In this document: positions 47,699-55,993 of the stretch, in pieces | How the letters are laid out: the number at the start of each line of letters is the position of its first letter | Numbering within the stretch: the first letter of the stretch is position 1 | NCBI RefSeq assembly: GCF_000317475.1 | Contig: NC_019729.1 | Location: forward strand, 5,656,501-5,720,500 | Length of the DNA stretch: 64,000 nt | Reading direction: 5' to 3' | From: Oscillatoria nigro-viridis PCC 7112 | GTDB lineage: Bacteria; Cyanobacteriota; Cyanobacteriia; Cyanobacteriales; Microcoleaceae | Notes under the pieces: generated by a model | Seen by the model: only the letters and a program-made list of their open reading frames with translations | Told to the model about the DNA's origin: nothing | The model's database searches: none | Translations under genes and position numbers: made by a program

Positions 47699-48208
47699 AT
47701 GGATATCCGTACTGAAAAACCAGAAGATGTAGAAGCTGTTCGCAACGTCAATATTGCCGCATTCGGACGAGAAAATGAGGCTAACTTAGTCGATCGATTG
47801 CGGGGAATTGCATCTACATTTTCCTTCGTTGCGGTACAATCCGATCGCGTTGTCGGACACATTTTCTTCAGTCCGGTTGTCGTCGCAGGAAAATGTTCCA
47901 GCAATTTGTCGATTCAGGGGTTGGCACCAGTCGCAGTTCTACCCGAATACCAGCGGCAAGGTATAGGAACGCTGCTGATCCAGCAGGGTTTAAAAGAGTG
48001 CGGGCGATCGGGATTTCACGCAGTGGTTGTGCTTGGTCATCCAGATTTTTATCCGCGTTTTGGGTTCATTCCTGCTAGTAGAAAGAATTTGGGATGTGAA
48101 TATGATGTGCCCGATGAGGCTTTTATGGTGTTGGAGTTAGAAAGTGGAGCCTTGCAGGATTGCAGCGGAACGGTCAAGTATCGATCGGAGTTTAGTCTAT
48201 GCGAGTGA
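47699..48208 (+). CDS. GNAT family N-acetyltransferase
   Basis: 169 residues. Acetyl-CoA binding loop LPEYQRQGIGTLLIQQGLKEC (about 81-101, RQGIG as the R/QxxGxG/A motif) and the beta-bulge strands before it (GLAPVAV). The end AVVVLGHPDFYPRFGFIPAS is typical of the YhbS-like group. Acceptor unknown. Solitary gene. Confidence 0.93.
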   Translation: MDIRTEKPEDVEAVRNVNIAAFGRENEANLVDRLRGIASTFSFVAVQSDRVVGHIFFSPVVVAGKCSSNLSIQGLAPVAVLPEYQRQGIGTLLIQQGLKECGRSGFHAVVVLGHPDFYPRFGFIPASRKNLGCEYDVPDEAFMVLELESGALQDCSGTVKYRSEFSLCE

Positions 48209-48451
48209 TATTAATTTCGTCCTTCACCGGAATTATTCATCTCTCTCTTGTCTCCCTCTGCGTTCTCTGCGTTCTCTGCGGTTAAATCATTCCGATGCAA
48301 CCGGAACCGATCTGACGAAGTGGCGGTTTTTATTGTGATGTATAGTAAAAAATTATAAAAATAACATTTAGTAGTCAGACTGGAAAGCGGTTGTGCTGTA
48401 CTTGCCTTGGTGAACCATAAAACCTGTACAACTATTGCCCAGCCGAGTTAT

Positions 48452-50029
48452 TTAAACGCCCGCTTTTCCCTTCTCCCCTTTGGCACCTTGCAAAGCAAAG
48501 ATCGGAGTTGGAGCAGATTTCCCCTTCAGAACAACAGATCCCAAAGCCTCGCAAATAAAGTTTAGCTCGATCGACTCACACACCCTTTCACCAATCAAAA
48601 TTTGGTTTTCCGCCGCCTTGCTCATCAACCGAGCCGCCGTATTCACCGTATCGCCGAGGATATTAAACTCCCTGCGCCCTCGCGGTTCTCCAACCTCAGC
48701 AGCAAACACCGGCCCCAGGGACAGCCCAATTTGACAGCTTACTTTTACTTCTTCACCCGCGATAATTACCAGAGGCAAACCTGCAATGATATCTCGGATC
48801 GCAATCGCCGCACTAGCGGCGCGGCTGGCGTCATCCGTGTGAGCGTCGGGCACGCCAAAATAAATCAGCATATCCGAACCGTCTAAGTGCGCCGTTACTT
48901 TTTGCAACACGCCCCCTTTAGCTGACACTACAGCATCGATCGACGCAAACACCCGAGAATAACTCACTACCAGATTGACTTCTTCCTCCGGCGAAGCTTT
49001 CTCCACAGACTCCGGTAAACCTATCAAGTTGACAAACATCACCGTCGGTTCAGGAAAATCCGGCGGTATTTTCCGCCTGTCTGCATTTTCCACCAGCAGT
49101 CTCAGGATAGTTTTGGGAATATAACTAGCAAGGGGTTCAAGCCGATTCACAGCTTCCCCGATTTCTTTTACCAAGCCCGCAACGCTGCGATCGAGCAATA
49201 CCGAACTCGGCATCCGCCGCCCAGTCAAAGTGATATCATACTCTCCGAGTCGATCGTCCGTGAAATCGTCCGCCACCAAAAAATAACCCAGTTTCCCGGG
49301 TTCAAAACGGAATTGCTCTCCCACAGACTCTCTGGCAGTTTCAGTCACACACACCCGCCCCACAGTCCCACAACCCTCAGCTTGCTTGGCTTGCTGGACT
49401 GAATGCCCCAGCAGTACGTGAGCCATCCGCAGCGGGGTACCGATGTCAGCACTAATATAGCGACCGCAGTGGATGCCCACCCGCATCGTCAAAGACAAAA
49501 CACCCCGCGCCGTTTCAATATTGGCAAATTCAGCCATCGCCCGCTGCATCCGCAAACCCGCCCGCACCGCCCTCGCTGTATCCTCTTGGTAAACTCCTGA
49601 CGGAAACTGCACCAGCATCGCATCTCCGGTAAACTCCAGCAAATCTCCGCCCGATTTGCTGACAATTTCAATCATCGAGGCAAAATAGTCGTTAATAACG
49701 CCCAGCAGGCTTTCAGCTCCCTTGCGCCCTTGGGCCGCATTCGCTTCCAACAGCGAGGTAAACCCTGCCAAATCCGTGAACAGCAAGGTGCCTGTTTGCC
49801 ACTGGTAGCGCACCTCGCCCGGGTTGGGCGGAGATTCGGACACGGGTCTGGGCACGTAGTCGTGGAGGATGTAGCGCAGAGTTCGCAGGTGATCGAAAAC
49901 CCCCATGAGCGTTGCGGGGGACGGATCTACCCACGCAGCAGCGTACAGTTGAGCGGAAAGGAGCGATCGCAGCCGCAGTTCGATCGCGGCTAAGGGAGGA
50001 TTGTAGGTTAATCTATTAATAATTTCCAC
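48452..50029 (-). CDS. Tandem class III cyclase domain protein (soluble-adenylyl-cyclase-like)
   Basis: 525 residues with two cyclase homology domains, C1 (about 78-225) and C2 (about 335-500). C1 keeps both metal Asp, Asp86 (FTDLAGF) and Asp136 (FTGDAML), but the adenine-specifying Lys is Glu132. C2 has VMFVNLIG, where the first Asp is Asn, a KVTAHLDGSDMLIYFG segment, and ILGDTVNTAARL. One catalytic half plus one degenerate half is the arrangement of soluble adenylyl cyclase. No membrane helix; nothing else in the protein except an N-terminal 60-residue helical part. Product (cAMP or cGMP) undetermined. Confidence 0.88.
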   Translation of the reverse strand: MEIINRLTYNPPLAAIELRLRSLLSAQLYAAAWVDPSPATLMGVFDHLRTLRYILHDYVPRPVSESPPNPGEVRYQWQTGTLLFTDLAGFTSLLEANAAQGRKGAESLLGVINDYFASMIEIVSKSGGDLLEFTGDAMLVQFPSGVYQEDTARAVRAGLRMQRAMAEFANIETARGVLSLTMRVGIHCGRYISADIGTPLRMAHVLLGHSVQQAKQAEGCGTVGRVCVTETARESVGEQFRFEPGKLGYFLVADDFTDDRLGEYDITLTGRRMPSSVLLDRSVAGLVKEIGEAVNRLEPLASYIPKTILRLLVENADRRKIPPDFPEPTVMFVNLIGLPESVEKASPEEEVNLVVSYSRVFASIDAVVSAKGGVLQKVTAHLDGSDMLIYFGVPDAHTDDASRAASAAIAIRDIIAGLPLVIIAGEEVKVSCQIGLSLGPVFAAEVGEPRGRREFNILGDTVNTAARLMSKAAENQILIGERVCESIELNFICEALGSVVLKGKSAPTPIFALQGAKGEKGKAGV

Positions 50030-50117
50030 CTAGTCTATTCTTAAAAAATAAGGTAAGTTCGATCGCTCTAGAGGCAACACCAATAGCTCGACTTAATACC
50101 ATTATGATAAGTTTCCA

Positions 50118-50378
50118 GTGAACCCATACCAACCAAACCCAGAACCCACGAGAGAAACTTCCGAAAGTCACAGCTTGCTAGCTCCCGATTTAATCCGAGC
50201 TGCTCGATCGGCCTATGGTATGTATCTGAAAGTGCATTCCGAGCAGATGCAGCGTCCGGCGGGTGTAGTTGTCAGTCAAGGAAGCGATCGAGGTCAGGTA
50301 ATTTTTGCTTCGCAACCGATTTTATTACCCGGTGAACGTTTTGTTACTTTTGACGAAATTGAATCTCAAATGTATTAA
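50118..50378 (+). CDS. Small hypothetical protein
   Basis: 86 residues from a GTG (SD unclear). Hydrophilic N-terminus, then LLAPDLIRAARSAYGMYLKV, PAGVVVSQGSDRGQVIFASQ and LPGERFVTFDEIESQMY. Unrecognised; no membrane segment. The coding probability rests mainly on reasonable codon use and length, so it may be a false call. Confidence 0.45.
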   Translation: MNPYQPNPEPTRETSESHSLLAPDLIRAARSAYGMYLKVHSEQMQRPAGVVVSQGSDRGQVIFASQPILLPGERFVTFDEIESQMY

Positions 50379-50470
50379 TTGGTAATTGGGCATTGGTAAT
50401 TGGGCATTGGGAATTGCGAATTGCGAGTGGGAAATTGCGAGTGGGAAATTGACAACTAATATTTATGTTT
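50379..50470. repeat. TTGGTAATTGGGCA / GGGAAATTGCGAGT repeats
   Basis: Tandem TTGGTAATTGGGCA (2-3 copies) followed by tandem GCGAGTGGGAAATT (2 copies). Intergenic low-complexity DNA. Confidence 0.7.
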
Positions 50471-50623
50471 GCTCGAACGCTTGTCAAAAAATAGGTTGGT
50501 AGTGAGGACTAAAGCTGACGGAGTGACAACCCCGTAGAAAGCATTCCCTGTAAAGCTTTGGGACGTTTTGTTGTAAAAAAAGATGGGGTCGCGATTGTAA
50601 AAAAGCCCCATCTGTTAAATATG

Positions 50624-50881
50624 TTTCCTTAATTTTACCTTCTCCACCTACAACAACAACTAAAAGCCACCGAATATCTGACTCTAAAGATTTTGGTATA
50701 TCTGCTTGCTTGCCATAAACAAGTAAGCCTGGAATTGCTAGCTGCTTTAATGCCTTATCCGATTCAATTTGAAAGCCGCAGGCGCAGCTTACAAAGATTT
50801 TTCGGCTTTGCTGATTTACGGTATGAAAGACTAAATATGCCAATCATAGAAACCAGTACCAACAAAGCTTCTGGATTTTAA
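50624..50881 (+). pseudogene. IS4-type transposase N-terminal fragment
   Basis: An 85-codon frame reading FYLLHLQQQLKATEYLTLKI, then LVYLLACHKQVSLELLAALM, PYPIQFESRRRSLQRFFGFA and on to MPIIETS. The segment PIxFESRRRxLQRF is typical of the N-terminus of an IS4-group transposase. No DDE domain follows. A reverse-strand ORF over the same bases is a shadow. Confidence 0.75.
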
Positions 50882-50918
50882 ACTTATTTTTTTCATACCC
50901 TGATTAATCAAGGCAGAT

Positions 50919-51497
50919 TTGTTAATGCTCAGAAGCTACGCAAACCGACTGTTAGCAGTACGACAAATCACTCAAACTAACGAGGGTAAAAAGACGGCTG
51001 GGATAGATAAGGAGGTTATAAACACCCCAGCACAGAGAATGGAATTTGTACGCAAATGGAAGGAAATAAAGCCTAGTCCCACAAGACGGGTAATGATTCC
51101 AAAACCAAACGGCAAAAAGCGTCTTCTTGGTATCCCAACCATTAGATATAGAGTCATGAAAACAGTAGTCAAAAATGCACTATTACCTGAATGTGAAGCC
51201 ATGTTTGAAGGCAATTCCTATGGCTTCATACCTGGTATAAGTTGTCAAGATGCCATCGAAAAATCTTTCATTAGACTACAAAAAGGCAGAGACAACTGGG
51301 TTCTAGAAGCTGATATCAAAGGCTTCTTTGACAACATTGCCCATGAAGGCATTCTCGACAGTATCAGTAACTTCCCGCACAGAGAACTGATAAGAGAATG
51401 GTTAAAAGCTGGATTCCTGTTCCAAGGGAAAATAAACCTAACAGAACAAGGCACACCACAAGGAGGAGTAAGTGCGCTGCGAAGCGTACAGTGGTAA
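50919..51497 (+). pseudogene. Group II intron reverse transcriptase fragment
   Basis: 192 codons equivalent to residues about 48-235 of an intron reverse transcriptase: SYANRLLAVRQITQTNEGKK, TAGIDKEVINTPAQR, WVLEADIKGFFDNIAHEGIL and LTEQGTPQGGVS. It breaks off directly after QGGVS (ALRSVQW is junction sequence), before the YADD block. No ribozyme domains are recognised. It differs from both other intron remnants in this window. Confidence 0.9.
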
Positions 51498-51610
51498 TGC
51501 TCAAGGAGAGCGAAAACTACCAAGAGATAGTATCGGGAGCATCTCACCTTTGCAAGTGAGCGAATTTATAGTGTGATATTATAACACTAATCTATTTTTG
51601 AAATAAAGCC

Positions 51611-51820
51611 ATGACACCTGAGCAAGAACAAACCATAAATCAGCATATTCAAGCGATCGCCCAAATTCTGTACGAGGATACCCCAAAAGAAAAACTGACA
51701 ACTCTGGCTGGTATTGAAGAAGCTGTGCGACAACAAATGCTGACTCAAGTTATGCCAAAAGTAGGAGTTTTTTTATCGAATCAACAACAAACACCACTGC
51801 CGGACGCACCCGCCTGCTAA
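51611..51820 (+). pseudogene. ISKra4-like transposase N-terminal fragment
   Basis: 69 residues: MTPEQEQTINQHIQAIAQIL, YEDTPKEKLTTLAGIEEAVR, QQMLTQVMPKVGVFLSNQQ. The pattern MTPEQE...LY(E/K)xTxPEKLxTxxxIExxVRxQxLExVxPxVGxFF resembles my memory of ISKra4-type transposase beginnings. It then ends. Could also be a genuine small gene; no partner found. Confidence 0.5.
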
Positions 51821-51868
51821 AAAGTATTTGGCGTTGCTGAGTTAGAGTATGAATAGGAGGAATAATTT

Positions 51869-52572
51869 ATGCAATGCCCAGAATGTAAATCAACCCATAT
51901 ACGTAAAAAAGGCAAGAAGAAAGGAAAACAGAATCACATTTGTGTCCAATGTGGTCGTCAATTCATTAATCAGTATGAATCCCATCGAGGTGATAACGAG
52001 AGCATCAAACGTGATTGCCTAAAAATGTACGTCAATGGTATGGGTTTACGGGCTAGAGAACGAGTTAAGGGAGTTCATCATACCGGGCGTAATAAATTGG
52101 GTAAAACAAGTCGGAAAACTGTTACCAGAGGTTTATGACCCTGAAGTCATTCCAGAAGTTGGTGAGCTCGATGAATTACAAACTTATGTAAAAAAAACAG
52201 ACAAAATCTGGTTGCCGACGGCGGTTGACCACTTTCAACCAGGAATTTTAGGATGGTATTAGGGGATCGTGCGTGCTAAGATATTTGAACCATTATGTAA
52301 CCAAGTAAGTGCATGGAAATGCTACTTTTATGTAACTGATGGATGGTCTGTATATCCCATGTTTATTCCTGATGAGGCTCAGCTCATCAGTAAGACTTAT
52401 ATGACAATCCTTAGAAGGAGAAAATACAAGACTAAGACATTATTTAACCAGACTACATCGGAAGACTCTTTGTTATTCTAAGTGTGAAAAAATGCTCGAG
52501 CATTCTATTAAGTTACTAATACATTACTTGAAATTTCACGATATTCCCACTCCTGGGGCATTCATACCTTGA
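51869..52572 (+). pseudogene. IS1 family transposase, frameshifted and interrupted
   Basis: Begins with the InsA-type zinc ribbon (MQCPECKSTHIRKKGKKKGK, CVQCGRQFI). A frame change near 52088 leads to HHTTVINWVKQVGKLLPEVY-type and ELDELQTYVKKTDKIWLPTA sequence, an in-frame stop follows GWY (52260), then AKIFEPLCNQVSAWKCYFYV, YVTDGWSVYPMFIP, another shift near 52410, and GENTRLRHYLTRLHRKTLCY to the end at 52572. Dead remnant with at least two shifts and one nonsense codon. Confidence 0.88.
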
Positions 52573-52573
52573 T

Positions 52574-53728
52574 TCAGCAAGGCCAAATTCCTCACCTCTG
52601 CCAACTCCTCTCTCTACCGATTCTTACCCAAAAGAATTTCAGCAACTCCTGCGAGAAAAAACCGAGAATTTTGCAGGGGGCAAATTTGTTTTTTCTGCGA
52701 TTTCCGACTTTCTGAACTCCCACAGCCGCGGTTATTTCACAATAGTCGGCACTCCCGGCTGCGGCAAAAGTTCCATCCTCGCTCAATATGTCAGGGCCCA
52801 TCCTCGCAGTATCTATTACAACGCTGCAGTCGATCGCAAAAATCGAGCTGAAGATTTTCTCGCTTCAGTCTGCACTCAACTGATTGACAAATACCTTGCC
52901 GCCAATGGGGAAACATCGGAAATTGTCAGGCTCAAATCTCAAATTCAACATCTCGAATCCGATGATGGGAGTTGGTTTCTGTCTTTGTTGCTTCAGCAAA
53001 TTAGCGATAAATTGGTCGTAGCTTGCGAGACGGCACGTCATCGCCAAAAGTCGATCGTAGTCATTGATTCTGTAGACGCGATCGCCCGCACGAGTCAGCC
53101 TCCGAGCTCAAATCTGTTTTACCTGCCGAGATATTTGGGCGATCGTACTTATTTTATCGTCGCCCGCCGGCCGTTTTTGAGAGAGAAATCCGGTTTGTTA
53201 ATTGAAACGCCCTCTCAAACTCTCGATTTAAGAGATTATCCCGCTCAAAATCGGGAGGATGCCCTGAACTACATTCAGCAATACCGATCGACCGCACCAG
53301 ATTTAACTCAACCGGAATTGGGCCAACAACTCGCAACTGTCAGCGAAAACAATTTCATGTATCTGAGTCAGATGTTAAGGGCGATCGGCGAGAATTCACG
53401 CCCCGATGCTAATCTGGGACAGTCCTCACTTCTCTCTGAACTTCCTCCCGGTTTAGCAGCGTATTATCACAACCACTGGCTGCGGATGACAGGTGATGGC
53501 TGATCCGAAGTTGACTTGTCTGTGCTGAATGTTTTAGTACAATCCACAACAGGTTTATCTGTAAGTGCGATATCCAATATAATCGATCGGGATGAATACG
53601 ATGTTGAAAAAGTGTTAGACAATTGGATCGAGTTCTTAAATAAGCAGGAAATCGGAGGAGAAATTTGCTATAGTTTGTATCATGATAGTTTCCGCGAATG
53701 GCTGGGAAAACAATTTATTTTAGAATGA
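52574..53728 (+). pseudogene. STAND/NACHT-type NTPase, N-terminally cut with one internal stop
   Basis: The open frame begins at the IS1 end without a start codon. It reads PKEFQQLLREKTENFAGGKF, Walker A IVGTPGCGKSSILAQY (about 52750-52797), a Walker B-like KSIVVIDSVDAIAR (about 53050-53090) and sensor-type RTYFIVARRPFLRE. One in-frame TGA (53501-53503) breaks MTGDG*SEVDL; the same frame continues LSVLNVLVQSTTGLSVSAIS to YHDSFREWL and stops at 53728. The effector part (WD40 or TPR) is absent. Such ATPases act in signalling or defence. Confidence 0.8.
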
Positions 53729-53748
53729 TGATGAGGACACGGCAGTGT

Positions 53749-54089
53749 CCAAGGCGTGTCAACTTAACGTTACACCGATAGTCCGACAGGGGTTGAAACC
53801 CCTGCCTCAAAGCTGAAGTCCTCTAAAAGAGGACTAATTAATGAATTATTCATATCATGTCCGATCGAGAGATCGTGATTTTTGTAGGGGCGGGTTCACA
53901 AATAATACCTGCCAACAAAGGACAATCTCAAAAACCAGCCCCGACCGGGATATTATGGTTAATCGATCGGATATGATATCAGTCCTCTTTTAGAGGACTT
54001 TCGCTATTAGACAGGGAATTCATTCCCTGGCGGGCTGGCGGGTAGGTGGGAGGACTAGCGAACGAAAAGCTTAAGTTGACACGCCTTGG
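53749..54089. mobile_element. 341-bp inverted-repeat element inside a palindromic repeat
   Basis: Perfect 19-bp ends CCAAGGCGTGTCAACTTAA (53749-53767) and its complement (54071-54089). Inside are AGTCCTCTAAAAGAGGACT (53817-53835), its exact reverse complement (53981-53999), and CAGGG...CCCTG palindromes. It splits a GGACACGGCA / TGCCGTGTCC stem (53735-53744 and 54094-54103) that is continuous at 38356. No coding capacity; MITE-like. Confidence 0.8.
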
Positions 54090-54166
54090 GCATTGCCGTG
54101 TCCTGAATGTCGGTAATATCAATTCCGATGCCACCGGTTTTATATTATATCAAAAACAATACAACC

Positions 54167-54748
54167 ATGAAACGAGCAGTATTTCTTGACAGAGATGGCG
54201 TTCTCAATATCGAAGTGGGCTACATCCACAAAGTAGAAGATTTGCATTTAATCCCCGGAATAGCCCAAGCTGTACGCCGCTTAAATGACAAAGAAATATT
54301 TTGCTGTTTGGTTTCCAATCAATCGGGCCCAGCGAGGGATTATAATCCAATTAGCCACGTAGAAGCTTTGCACAAACGCCTGTGTCAGCTATTAGAAAAT
54401 GAAGCAGGAGCGAGGTTAGATGCTCTTTATTACTGTCCTTATTTAAGCGCAGCCGAAGGCGGAACCAACCCCGAATTTACGCGGTATTCGACTTGGCGAA
54501 AACCAAATACAGGGATGTTGGTAGCGGCGGCTTGGGAATACGATTTGGATTTGCCGAATAGTTTTATGGTCGGGGATAAAGCGACTGATGTTGATATGGC
54601 TCACAATGCCGGCTGTACTGGCATTTTGGTGCAGACTGGTTACGGGACAAGCGTGTTGAGCGGTGAGTATCAGCATCATACTAAACCGGATTTTATTACA
54701 GCAAATTTAGCGACTGCGGTTGAGTGGATTTTGCAACACTTTGATTAG
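54167..54748 (+). CDS. gmhB: D-glycero-D-manno-heptose 1,7-bisphosphate 7-phosphatase-like HAD phosphatase
   Basis: 193 residues from MKRAVFLDRDGVLNIEVGYI. HAD-superfamily catalytic Asp pair in FLDRDGVLN (8-16), TxS-like VSNQSG, and GDKATDVDMAHNAGCTGILV. GmhB removes the 7-phosphate in ADP-heptose synthesis for LPS. The family's zinc-binding cysteines are partly visible (YYCPYL). Start at 54167 is preferred because the upstream frame is not protein-like. A GT9 heptosyltransferase-like gene is at 38.4 kb; the two may share a pathway. Confidence 0.9.
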   Translation: MKRAVFLDRDGVLNIEVGYIHKVEDLHLIPGIAQAVRRLNDKEIFCCLVSNQSGPARDYNPISHVEALHKRLCQLLENEAGARLDALYYCPYLSAAEGGTNPEFTRYSTWRKPNTGMLVAAAWEYDLDLPNSFMVGDKATDVDMAHNAGCTGILVQTGYGTSVLSGEYQHHTKPDFITANLATAVEWILQHFD

Positions 54749-54763
54749 TGTTTGTAGTGGCAT

Positions 54764-55987
54764 TTAAGTTGTTTCTTGTTGAGTCTTAGAGGAAAGTGCT
54801 ACGTAAGGAAGGGCGACTGTGAAGGTTGTACCCACGCCCATTTTGCTTTCGCAGGCGATCGCCCCTCCTTGCAATTCCACAGCTTTTTTAACAATTGTTA
54901 ATCCCAAACCATTACCTTTAATCTTCCCAGTATTCTTGCAGCGGTAAAACATTTCAAATATTTTCCCTACTTCAGTTTCTGGGATACCGATACCTTCGTC
55001 TCGGATACGCAGAATTAGTAAGGGAAAGTTAATATTTGTAAATCTGGAATTGGGAAACAAACACTGAGGAGACAAGCAGAAAATAGCTTTTTTTTCTCCT
55101 TCGCCTGCTTGACGGTATTCCAATTCCAAGGTGACTTGCCCGCCGTTTGGGGAATATTTGATGGCGTTGACGATTAAGTTAGAAATAATGCCGTGCAGCA
55201 ATTGCCGATCTAATATTGCACTGGTCACATCTGAAGGGATTAATGTTAGTTTGTGCTTGGCTTCATTTCCTAACTGCAATTGAGCCAGCAAGTCTTGACA
55301 AAATTCGACTAAATTTATCGGTAATGGATTGCATTTGAGTTGACCTGCTTCTGCCCTGCCCATGAACAGCATATCGTCGATTAGCTGGTTCATCTTTTGG
55401 GTAGCTGAGTGCACCAGCCGCAGGGTTCTAACTTGGGATTCGTCACTGCTGCGAGTTCGATCGAGAAGTTCCGCAGAAATTAAAATCGCGTTGAGGGGAT
55501 TCCGCAATTCGTGAGCGGCCATTGAAATATACTGGTTTTGGCGGTGCGATTTTTCTTCCACCGACTCTCTGACCGCTTCTGCAGCTTTGAGAGATTCTCG
55601 CATCTTGGTTTCGATTTCGTGTCTGTGCAGGGCAATCTCGATCGCCACCCGCAAATCATTTTGTTGAAATGGTTTGATAATATAACCGAATGGGTCTGTA
55701 AGTTTCGCTCTTTGCAGCGTTTGATCGTCGGCATACGCTGTTAAAAATACTGTCGGCACATTCCTATTAGTTCGGATTTTCTCGGCTGCTGTTACCCCGT
55801 CCATGTCACCTTTCAGCACGATATCCATCAACACTAAATCGGGCGGGTTTTCTATAGCTTTTTGAATTGCTTCTTCTCCTGACGAAACTGTAGCTGTTAC
55901 TGCATATCCCAGTTTTGTTAATCGACCTGCTATGTCTTGGGCTACAATAACTTCGTCTTCGACAACCAAAATTTGTATAGGGTTCAT
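54764..55987 (-). CDS. Response regulator-histidine kinase hybrid (REC-HisKA-HATPase)
   Basis: 407 residues. N-terminal receiver (about 1-125: VVEDEVIVAQDI, phospho-acceptor Asp in LVLMDIVLKGD, Thr in VFLTAYAD, Lys in IIKPF), then a coiled linker, HisKA with MAAHELRNPLNAILISAELL (His about residue 160), and an HATPase (NLIVNAIKYSPNGG, IRDEGIGIPE, GNGLGLTIVKK). Starts 6 bp after the PAS-kinase stop, so the two form one operon. The receiver may be phosphorylated by that kinase and relay to its own kinase domain. Output unknown. Confidence 0.93.
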   Translation of the reverse strand: MNPIQILVVEDEVIVAQDIAGRLTKLGYAVTATVSSGEEAIQKAIENPPDLVLMDIVLKGDMDGVTAAEKIRTNRNVPTVFLTAYADDQTLQRAKLTDPFGYIIKPFQQNDLRVAIEIALHRHEIETKMRESLKAAEAVRESVEEKSHRQNQYISMAAHELRNPLNAILISAELLDRTRSSDESQVRTLRLVHSATQKMNQLIDDMLFMGRAEAGQLKCNPLPINLVEFCQDLLAQLQLGNEAKHKLTLIPSDVTSAILDRQLLHGIISNLIVNAIKYSPNGGQVTLELEYRQAGEGEKKAIFCLSPQCLFPNSRFTNINFPLLILRIRDEGIGIPETEVGKIFEMFYRCKNTGKIKGNGLGLTIVKKAVELQGGAIACESKMGVGTTFTVALPYVALSSKTQQETT

Positions 55988-55993
55988 TTTTCG

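Noticed and set aside
50484-50843. 119-codon reverse frame
   Set aside because: Antisense to the IS4-type transposase fragment, which has recognisable family sequence in the other direction.
53735-54104. Group II intron or tRNA-like folding for the 341-bp element
   Set aside because: No domain V motif and no cloverleaf; only inverted repeats.
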